Assembly (NCBI GenBank): GCA_023453335.1
Contig: JAEXTU010000186.1
Coordinates: 1-5,634, forward strand
DNA: 5,634 nt
Source: Pseudomonadota bacterium
Lineage (GTDB): Bacteria; Desulfobacterota; Desulfovibrionia; Desulfovibrionales; Desulfovibrionaceae
Direction of reading: 5' to 3'
Shown here: in pieces, positions 1-4,866 of the stretch
Layout: each line of letters begins with the position of its first letter
Numbering within the stretch: the stretch's first letter is position 1
Notes under the pieces: generated by a model
The model's database searches: none
Seen by the model: the letters and a program-made list of their open reading frames with translations, nothing else
Told to the model about the DNA's origin: nothing
Position numbers and translations under genes: made by a program

Positions 1-10
1 CCGCTTCAGG

Positions 11-367
11 TTACTGTCCGATGGTTTCGCGGACGACGCGCAAGAGCTCAGCCTGGTCAAAGGGCTTGGTCAGGCTGGCCACGGCCTTGGGGATCACGTA
101 CTGCAGCCCGGCGTGGCCGGTGATCACGATGACCGGGATGCGGTCGTAGGTGCCGCCCTTGGCCACGGTGCGGGAGAACCAGGGGCCGGTCATCTCCGGC
201 ATCTCGATGTCCAGGGTGATGAGGTCCGGCACGTCCTGCTCCAGCAGCTTCAGGGCCTCGGCCCCGCTGCCCGCGCTGCGTGCTGCGTACCCGTTGTCCT
301 CGAAGAGGGTGGTTAGGTAGTCGCGGATGCTCTCGTCGTCGTCCACGATGAGGATCTTCTTGGCCAT
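11..367 (-). CDS. rrf1: Stand-alone response-regulator receiver protein Rrf1
   Basis: This 118-residue protein is a single CheY-like receiver domain with no DNA-binding or enzymatic output domain. Seen in the sequence: the acidic pocket D9/D10 after strand 1 (ILIVDDD), the phosphoacceptor D53 in LDIEMPEMTG, the switch threonine T83 (VIVITGH) and the conserved lysine K101 in LTKPF. The position three residues before K101, usually aromatic (Tyr106 in CheY), is S98, so the usual Thr/Tyr switch may be altered. The ATG is preceded by AAAGGAG seven bases upstream, and the gene starts 24 bases after the stress-protein stop codon. A receiver gene called rrf1 follows hmcF in Desulfovibrio vulgaris, where rrf1 and rrf2 were described as regulators of the hmc operon; the symbol rests on that synteny. 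No histidine kinase is in the window. How a receiver without an output domain acts (partner binding or phosphate sink) cannot be read from the sequence. Confidence 0.88.
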   Translation of the reverse strand: MAKKILIVDDDESIRDYLTTLFEDNGYAARSAGSGAEALKLLEQDVPDLITLDIEMPEMTGPWFSRTVAKGGTYDRIPVIVITGHAGLQYVIPKAVASLTKPFDQAELLRVVRETIGQ

Positions 368-372
368 GGTGT

Positions 373-392
373 GTCTCCTTTGGTCCGCCGCC
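373..392 (-). repeat. 20-base leader element in front of rrf1, copy 1
   Basis: Read on the minus strand, the element contains CGGACCAAAGGAGAC, which includes the rrf1 ribosome binding site, and begins at the last base of the preceding stop codon. It matches the leader of hmcE at 3492-3511 at 18 of 20 positions. Both copies lie between an upstream stop codon and the start codon, five to six bases from the ATG. Part of the match is simply the Shine-Dalgarno sequence; the CGGACC portion upstream of it is not explained by ribosome binding. Confidence 0.5.
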
Positions 393-1330
393 TAGGCGAC
401 GCAGGCGTCGCCACCCTCGGCCGAGGGCAGCTTGTCGGGCCGGTTGACGCTGATCACCGGGCAGGTGGCCCGGGCGATGACCTGCTCCAGGGTGCTGCCG
501 AAGGGCCGCTCGTCGGGATCCACGTCCCGGGTGGAGTGGGCCATGACGATGAGGTCGATGCCCTTTTCCCGGACGTACTTGATGATCTCGACGTAGGGGG
601 TGCCTTCCCAGACCTCCACGGTCATGGGCAGCCCCTCCATGCGCGAGCCGTACACCGCACGGATCTTGCGTCGGGCCTCCATGAGCTTGGCCTCAACGCC
701 CTCCTGGGTCAAGGCCGCGGCCTGGCCGATGCGGGCCAGTTCCAGCACGTTCAGGATGTGCAGTTCGCCGCACACCTGCTTGGCCACCGACTGGGCGAAC
801 TGGAAGGCCGAATCCGAGGCCTTGGAGAAGTCGGTGGCGAAGAGCACGTTGGAGAACCCGCCCCAGAACGAGGCCGCGGGCCGGTCCACGGTGAGCACCG
901 GGCAGCGGGCGTTCTTGCAGATCTTGTGCAGGGTGCCGCCCACGATGCCGCGCTTGTAGTAGCCGCCTTCCTGGCGGGTGCTGGCGCCCAGCACGATGAG
1001 GTCCACGTCGTCCTTGCGCGCCTGGCGCAGGACCTCGCGGAAGGGCACGCCCACCGCCACCTCGGTCTTGGCCGAGGGGAACTCGGCGATCTGCTTGGCG
1101 TAGGTGGTGCGCAGTTCCTCGTGCACGCCCTCGATGTACTCCTGGTCCGCGTCCACTTCCTCGCCGGTGCGCACGTCCAACACCCGGGTGCTGTCGCCTT
1201 TGCCCGGGATGCCCAGGACGTGGAACACGGTGATCTTGGCGCCGTACTTGCGAGCCATGTCGAAGGCCACCCGGGCCGCGCTGTCGCAGGCCGGGGAGGC
1301 CGAGGTCGCAAACAGTATCTTTTCGAACAT
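392..1330 (-). CDS. Tandem universal stress protein (two UspA domains)
   Basis: This 312-residue soluble protein consists of two UspA-type alpha/beta domains. Domain 1 (about residues 1-150) opens with FEKILFATSAS and ends with CPVLTVDRP. Domain 2 (about 158-298) opens with FSNVLFATDFS and ends with CPVISVNRP. Such proteins are cytoplasmic, often bind ATP or AMP, and are linked to stress or energy limitation. The usual G-x2-G-x9-G-S/T nucleotide loop is degenerate in both halves. Domain 1 has GAST at 115-118 and a late GGT at 131-133; domain 2 has AHST at 264-267 and GST at 278-280. In each, the second glycine is replaced by threonine, so nucleotide binding is uncertain. The frame stays open upstream into hmcF, but the ATG at 1330 is chosen because UspA homology begins exactly there and GGGGGAA lies seven bases upstream. 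It starts 41 bases after hmcF and ends 24 bases before rrf1, so it is probably cotranscribed with the Hmc complex. Its exact role is unknown. Confidence 0.93.
   Translation of the reverse strand: MFEKILFATSASPACDSAARVAFDMARKYGAKITVFHVLGIPGKGDSTRVLDVRTGEEVDADQEYIEGVHEELRTTYAKQIAEFPSAKTEVAVGVPFREVLRQARKDDVDLIVLGASTRQEGGYYKRGIVGGTLHKICKNARCPVLTVDRPAASFWGGFSNVLFATDFSKASDSAFQFAQSVAKQVCGELHILNVLELARIGQAAALTQEGVEAKLMEARRKIRAVYGSRMEGLPMTVEVWEGTPYVEIIKYVREKGIDLIVMAHSTRDVDPDERPFGSTLEQVIARATCPVISVNRPDKLPSAEGGDACVA
395..412 (-). repeat. Perfect inverted repeat (possible mRNA stem-loop) at the 3' end of the stress-protein gene
   Basis: The last six sense codons before the TAG stop read GGCGACGCCTGCGTCGCC. 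Two 7-base arms (GGCGACG and CGTCGCC) flank a 4-base loop, all stem pairs are Watson-Crick, and five of the seven are G-C. It sits in coding sequence (residues GDACVA) immediately before the 24-base gap to rrf1. There is no run of U after it, so it is not a standard intrinsic terminator. It could be an mRNA stabilising or processing structure, or simply a by-product of GC-rich codons. Confidence 0.4.
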
Positions 1331-1334
1331 GGGA

Positions 1335-1342
1335 TTTCCCCC
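1335..1342 (-). promoter_or_regulatory. Ribosome binding site that fixes the start of the stress-protein gene
   Basis: On the minus strand GGGGGAAA precedes the ATG at 1330, with seven bases between the G run and the start codon. It is a purine-rich but non-canonical Shine-Dalgarno sequence, unlike the AAGGAG forms of hmcF, hmcE and rrf1. Together with the onset of UspA homology it rules out the longer reading that would run back through hmcF. Confidence 0.55.
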
Positions 1343-1371
1343 GTTGGTTGTCGGTGAATCCGCCCCGGGTC

Positions 1372-2781
1372 TTACGCCTCGGCGAGTTCCTCGTCCTCTT
1401 TGGGCTTCAGGTGCTCGGGCACGATGGCCATCTTGATGAGCAGGGGCTTGAGGAAGCTCCACTCGATGCCGATGGGGTATTCCTCCTCCAGGTCGCGGAT
1501 GGCGTCCCAGCAGTTGTGGCAGGGCGAGATGACCAGCTTGGCCCCGGTGTCCAGGATCTGCTGCCGCTTCATGAGCAGGGCGCGGTTGCGCTGGGGCCGG
1601 AACATGCCGATGCCGTTGAAGCCGCCGCCACCGCCGCAGCAGTGGTTGTGCTCCTTGTTGGGGGTCATCTCCCGCAGGTAGCCGGGCTCCACCAGGTAGG
1701 AGAGGATCTCCCGGGCGGTCTCGGCCAGGCCATGGTTGCGGATATAGTTGCAGGAATCCTGGTAGGTCACCAGGCGCTTGATGCGCTTGGCCGGGTCGAT
1801 CTTGATCTTGCCGGTGCGCAGGGCCTCGGCCACCCACTCCACGTAGTGGATGCACTCCACCGGCGGCCTGCCGTCGCGGCGGCCGGCCCAGTAAGGGCCC
1901 TCCACCACGGTGCAGCGGTGGGCGTGGCCGCACTCGGTGCCGATCATGCGCTTGGGCTTGAGGCGGTCCATGGCCCCGTACACGTTGTCGGCCATCATCT
2001 TGCAGGCCGCCCAGTCGCCGGCGAACATGGACAGGCAGGTCTGCTCCCAGCCTTCCGAGGGCACGGTCCAGTTCTCACCCGCCAGGTGGAAGAGGATGGC
2101 GGTCTCGGCCAGGTCTTCCGGGTAGTGCTTGGGCTCGCGGGCGTTGCAGGTGTACATGATGTCCGCGCCTTCCTTGTCCACGGGGATCTCCAGGCCCGGC
2201 CATTCTTCCTGCTGCTCCTCGGCCATCCACTCGCAGGTCTCCACCCAGTCCTCGGTGGTCACGTCCATCTGGGCGCGGTAGACCCGGTGCATGCCCGAGC
2301 CGATCTTGAGCTCCCAGGGCACGAAGCCCTGCGAGAAGCACAGGCCGCGCACGTAGCCCATCATCACGCCCATGTCGATGCCGTGCGGGCAGTACATGGC
2401 GCAGCGGTTGCAGCAGGTGCACTGGGACCAGGCCACCTCCATGGTGTGGCGCATGAAGGCGTTGTCCACGTCGCCCTTGCGGCGAACCATCTCGCCCAGG
2501 GTGGACTGGATCTTGTAGGAGGGCACCAGCTTCGGGTCGCGGCCGTTGACCGAGTAGAGGAAGCAGGCGTCGGCGCACAGGCCGCAGCGGGCGCAGATGT
2601 CCAGCCAGGTGCGGGTGCGGGACTTGAGGGTCTTCTGGATGGTGGCCCACAGGGCGGCCTTGTCCACCTCCAGTTCTTCCATCTCCGCGTAGTATTTCCG
2701 GCCCCGGGTGTCCGAGAGCAGGGTCTTCAGGGCTTCCTCGGTGCTGACCGGGATCTTGTTGCAAAGGGTTCCTTCAGGCAT
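1372..2781 (-). CDS. hmcF: HmcF, cytoplasmic Fe-S subunit with ferredoxin and CCG domains (HdrD/DsrK-like)
   Basis: HmcF has 469 residues, matching the roughly 53 kDa subunit known from D. vulgaris, and no membrane segments. Residues 60-131 hold two [4Fe-4S] motifs: C63-x2-C66-x2-C69-x3-C73 and C121-x2-C124-x2-C127-x3-C131-P. The C-terminal half has one clear CCG motif of the heterodisulfide reductase HdrB/HdrD type (C344, C381-C382 followed by five glycines, then C421-x2-C424), expected to hold the special non-cubane-type or catalytic Fe-S site. An earlier, degenerate CCG-like half has C212, C260, C284 and C290 but no CC pair. By family, it is the cytoplasmic electron-accepting or donating end of the Hmc complex, docked on the HmcE cytochrome b as DsrK is on DsrM. 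Its natural partner in the cytoplasm is not established by sequence. AAGGAG lies six bases before the ATG, and the gene starts 26 bases after hmcE. Confidence 0.95.
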   Translation of the reverse strand: MPEGTLCNKIPVSTEEALKTLLSDTRGRKYYAEMEELEVDKAALWATIQKTLKSRTRTWLDICARCGLCADACFLYSVNGRDPKLVPSYKIQSTLGEMVRRKGDVDNAFMRHTMEVAWSQCTCCNRCAMYCPHGIDMGVMMGYVRGLCFSQGFVPWELKIGSGMHRVYRAQMDVTTEDWVETCEWMAEEQQEEWPGLEIPVDKEGADIMYTCNAREPKHYPEDLAETAILFHLAGENWTVPSEGWEQTCLSMFAGDWAACKMMADNVYGAMDRLKPKRMIGTECGHAHRCTVVEGPYWAGRRDGRPPVECIHYVEWVAEALRTGKIKIDPAKRIKRLVTYQDSCNYIRNHGLAETAREILSYLVEPGYLREMTPNKEHNHCCGGGGGFNGIGMFRPQRNRALLMKRQQILDTGAKLVISPCHNCWDAIRDLEEEYPIGIEWSFLKPLLIKMAIVPEHLKPKEDEELAEA

Positions 2782-2807
2782 GGGATTCTCCTTATCAGGG
2801 CGCCCGG

Positions 2808-3485
2808 CTACCAGGCCAGGCCCCGGCCCTTCTGCCCGCCGCGCTTGATGCCGAAGTCGATCCCGATCTGGGCCCGGGAGCAGAAGAACAGCACCACGTG
2901 GGACAGCTTGGTGAAGGGGATGGCGATGAGCATGATCTCGCCCGACACGACGTGGGCCAGGAGCCAGCCGGAGTTGTCTCCGCCCATGTGCGCGGCCACG
3001 AAGCCGGTGACCAGCGGAGTCAGGCTGATGAGCATGATCAGGAGGTCATGCCCGGTGGTGATGATGCGCACCTCGGGCAGGGCGAAGCGGCGCATGAGGA
3101 TGAGGATGCCGGCCACCACGGCGGCGATGGTCAAGCCGTCGGCCAGGCCGGCGGGCATGGTGGGCCAGGACAGGCCGAAGCGCTCCTGCAGGATGACCGC
3201 ATGGCCCTCCAGGAACAGGGGCACGGCCACCAGGCCCAGGTGCAGGCCGAAGAACAGGGCCATGAACCCGGGCTTGACCCGCCAGGAGCGGCTGCCCAGG
3301 GGGGTAAGCCAGTAGAAGATGGATTTCAGGGCGCCCTTGATGGCCAGGTCGTTGTAGTAGCCGTAGGGGACCCGGTCCAGCTGCCAGTTCAGGCCGCGCA
3401 CGTACCAGACCGCGCGGGCGATCATGCCGATGATGCACACGGCGAACGACAGCCAGAGCATGGGCCCGGTGAGGAAGTCGTACAT
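2808..3485 (-). CDS. hmcE: HmcE, NarI/DsrM-type membrane subunit, probable cytochrome b
   Basis: This 225-residue integral membrane protein has about five hydrophobic helices, near residues 8-29, 73-93, 113-131, 147-165 and 174-201. Size and layout fit the nitrate reductase gamma (NarI)/DsrM/HmcE family, which carries b-type haem between helices and passes electrons between the membrane quinone or periplasmic side and a cytoplasmic partner. Histidines in or at the edges of helices that could ligate haem are H82, H146, H178 and H196; which of them do so is inference. The C-terminal tail (FGIKRGGQKGRG) is strongly basic, suggesting a cytoplasmic end by the positive-inside rule, next to HmcF. 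The gene begins with ATG, has AAGGAG eight bases upstream, follows hmcD after 27 bases and precedes hmcF by 26 bases. This is the expected order of the operon. Confidence 0.93.
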   Translation of the reverse strand: MYDFLTGPMLWLSFAVCIIGMIARAVWYVRGLNWQLDRVPYGYYNDLAIKGALKSIFYWLTPLGSRSWRVKPGFMALFFGLHLGLVAVPLFLEGHAVILQERFGLSWPTMPAGLADGLTIAAVVAGILILMRRFALPEVRIITTGHDLLIMLISLTPLVTGFVAAHMGGDNSGWLLAHVVSGEIMLIAIPFTKLSHVVLFFCSRAQIGIDFGIKRGGQKGRGLAW

Positions 3486-3491
3486 GTTCTC

Positions 3492-3511
3492 GTCTCCTTG
3501 GGTCCGACGCC
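3492..3511 (-). repeat. 20-base leader element in front of hmcE, copy 2
   Basis: The minus-strand core is CGGACCCAAGGAGAC, including the hmcE ribosome binding site. It matches the rrf1 leader at 373-392 at 18 of 20 positions, with the same order of stop codon, element and ATG. Two functionally different genes in the same transcript thus share a near-identical translation-start region; the leaders of hmcC, hmcD, hmcF and the stress-protein gene do not carry the CGGACC part. Confidence 0.5.
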
Positions 3512-3512
3512 C

Positions 3513-3674
3513 TTACTTGTGGTGCTGCTTGACGTTCTTGAAGGGGTCCTTGGACTCGTCCCGGCCGTGCAGGAAGAACCAGAACCCGACCATGCACACC
3601 AGGGAGATCCCCATGAGCACGTAGGTCCAGCCTTTGTCGAAGGTGGCCAGCTCTTGCAGGGTGTTGAAGGTCAT
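3513..3674 (-). CDS. hmcD: HmcD, 53-residue single-span membrane subunit
   Basis: This small gene encodes a 53-residue protein beginning MTFNTLQELATFDKG and ending KNVKQHHK. One hydrophobic helix covers about residues 17-36 (from WTYVLMGISL to FWFFLH), followed by a charged, mostly basic tail. The tail suggests an orientation with the N-terminus outside and the C-terminus in the cytoplasm. Size (about 6 kDa) and position between hmcC and hmcE match HmcD of D. vulgaris, a subunit of unknown function in the Hmc membrane complex; it may help assembly or helix packing. The start is well supported: AGGAGG lies six bases before the ATG and overlaps the stop codon of hmcC, leaving a 10-base gap. It is followed by hmcE after 27 bases. 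No Fe-S or haem-binding motif is visible. Confidence 0.88.
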   Translation of the reverse strand: MTFNTLQELATFDKGWTYVLMGISLVCMVGFWFFLHGRDESKDPFKNVKQHHK

Positions 3675-3680
3675 GGCCGT

Positions 3681-3686
3681 CCTCCT
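3681..3686 (-). promoter_or_regulatory. hmcD ribosome binding site overlapping the hmcC stop codon
   Basis: A perfect AGGAGG on the minus strand lies six bases before the hmcD ATG, and its first two bases (AG) are the last two bases of the hmcC TAG stop. This supports the short hmcD frame as a real gene and suggests that ribosomes finishing hmcC reinitiate on hmcD. Confidence 0.75.
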
Positions 3687-4866
3687 AGTGGTGGTCCGGG
3701 TAGTCCGGGTGCTCGAAGAACACCGGCATCCGGGTGGTGATGAACTTGAAGACCACGACGCCCACGGTGACCACGAACAGGGAGATGCCGACCTCGCCCA
3801 GGCTGGGGAAGTAGCGGTCCGCCGCGGGCAGCTGCCAGTTGAAGGCCACCAGGCAGATGTTGAAGCGGTTGAGCATGATGCCCAGCACCGCGAGCAGCGA
3901 GGTCCGGCGAATGAGCACCATGTTCTTGTCCCGCGCGCCCACCGCGTACAGGTAGCAGGGCAGGGCCACGAAGCCCAGCAGCTCGATGAGGAACCAGGCG
4001 CCGTAGCCGGTCATCAGGTAGTGCCACCGGTTGTCCATGGCCAGGCCGAAGACCTTGAGGGACAGGTAGCCGAACATGATGAGCGAGGCGGCCTTGGCGA
4101 AGCCCAGGACCACCTGCTCCGAGGCCTTCAGGTGCCCCTCGTCCATCATGTTGTGCAGCCAGCGGTGGGACAGGCTGCCCTCGAAGATGACCATGGAGAG
4201 GCCGGCGAACATGCTGGACACGAAGAAGAACACCGGCAGGTACGGGGAGTACCACAGCGGGTGCAGCTTGGAGGGGGCGATCAGGAAGAGCGCGCCCAGG
4301 GAGGACTGGTGCATGGTGGAGAGGACCACGCCCAGGATGGTCAGCGCCATGGTCAGCTTGACCAGGGCGTTGCGCAGCTTGGGCCAGGCCTGCCACTCCA
4401 GGGCCACCGGCAAAAACTCCACGAAGAGGACCGTGAGGTAGATGAACACGCACAGGCCCACTTCGAAGAGCACGGAGGTGGTGCCCTGTTGCAGGAACAC
4501 GGGGTAGGGCAGGCGCCAGGGCCGGCCCACGTCGTAGTGCAGGGCGAAGACCACCAGGGCGTAGCCGAGGAACGCGGTCAGGATGGCCGGCCGCACCGCC
4601 CCGTGGTAACGCTTGAACCCGAAGACGTAGCAGGCCGCGGAGGTGGTGTAGCCGCCGGCGGCCAGGGCCACTCCGCACATAAGGTCGAAGGCGATCCAGA
4701 TGCCCCAGGGATTGTCGTCCGAGAGGTTGGTCACCGCGCCGAGGCCCCCGGTGAAACGCATGACCGTGAGGGCCGCGCCGATCAGCAGGAAGATGCCGGC
4801 GACGACGTTGAAGGGGGTGAGCAGGGAGCCGCCCCCGGTCTTGGCGGTGGTAGCGTGGGTGCTCAT
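3685..4866 (-). CDS. hmcC: HmcC, NrfD/polysulfide-reductase-type membrane subunit
   Basis: HmcC has 393 residues, the usual length for the family, and about ten hydrophobic helices (near 20-38, 55-82, 95-111, 130-155, 168-186, 206-228, 254-276, 287-308, 320-342 and 357-377). The NrfD family hallmark NPWGIWIAFDL followed by ALAAGGY is at residues 52-73. NrfD-type subunits are haem-free membrane proteins that partner with a four-cluster ferredoxin subunit and can exchange electrons with quinones. Here the partner is HmcB, encoded immediately upstream. The frame is open further upstream, but the ATG at 4866 is chosen because family similarity and a normal N-terminus (MSTHATTAKTGGG) begin there and GGAGG lies seven bases before it. 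The start codon shares one base with the hmcB TAA stop (TAATG), a typical coupled pair that favours matched amounts of the two proteins. The quinone-binding role is family knowledge, not seen directly. Confidence 0.95.
   Translation of the reverse strand: MSTHATTAKTGGGSLLTPFNVVAGIFLLIGAALTVMRFTGGLGAVTNLSDDNPWGIWIAFDLMCGVALAAGGYTTSAACYVFGFKRYHGAVRPAILTAFLGYALVVFALHYDVGRPWRLPYPVFLQQGTTSVLFEVGLCVFIYLTVLFVEFLPVALEWQAWPKLRNALVKLTMALTILGVVLSTMHQSSLGALFLIAPSKLHPLWYSPYLPVFFFVSSMFAGLSMVIFEGSLSHRWLHNMMDEGHLKASEQVVLGFAKAASLIMFGYLSLKVFGLAMDNRWHYLMTGYGAWFLIELLGFVALPCYLYAVGARDKNMVLIRRTSLLAVLGIMLNRFNICLVAFNWQLPAADRYFPSLGEVGISLFVVTVGVVVFKFITTRMPVFFEHPDYPDHH

Noticed and set aside
1..10. Ten bases after the rrf1 stop, considered as the start of rrf2 or of a terminator.
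   Set aside because: Too short to support any feature.
389..398. Perfect 10-base palindrome CGCCTAGGCG around the stress-protein stop codon.
   Set aside because: As RNA it gives only three pairs around a four-base loop, and it overlaps the stronger stem at 395-412; a 10-base palindrome alone in GC-rich DNA is weak evidence for an operator.
1331..1340. GGGA/TCCC inverted repeat directly before the stress-protein start, considered as a start-site hairpin.
   Set aside because: Only four base pairs with a two-base loop; not stable enough to support.
1331..1933. N-terminal extension of the stress-protein frame into hmcF.
   Set aside because: The upstream translation is Arg/Gly/Pro/Gln-rich without domain character and overlaps hmcF by about 560 bases; UspA similarity and a ribosome binding site place the start at 1330.
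2798..2805. GGGCGCCC palindrome between hmcE and hmcF, considered as a terminator or processing site.
   Set aside because: It has no room for a loop and no following U-run, and the downstream gene is an expected part of the same operon.
1348..3315. A 655-codon plus-strand open frame antisense to hmcF and hmcE (and other long plus-strand frames at 371-1357, 2898-3740 and 3634-5079).
   Set aside because: These translate to His/Gly/Ala/Val/Gln/Asp-rich or low-complexity sequence with no recognisable domain, and mirror the codons of strongly supported minus-strand genes. Long antisense frames are expected in GC-rich DNA with strong third-position bias.
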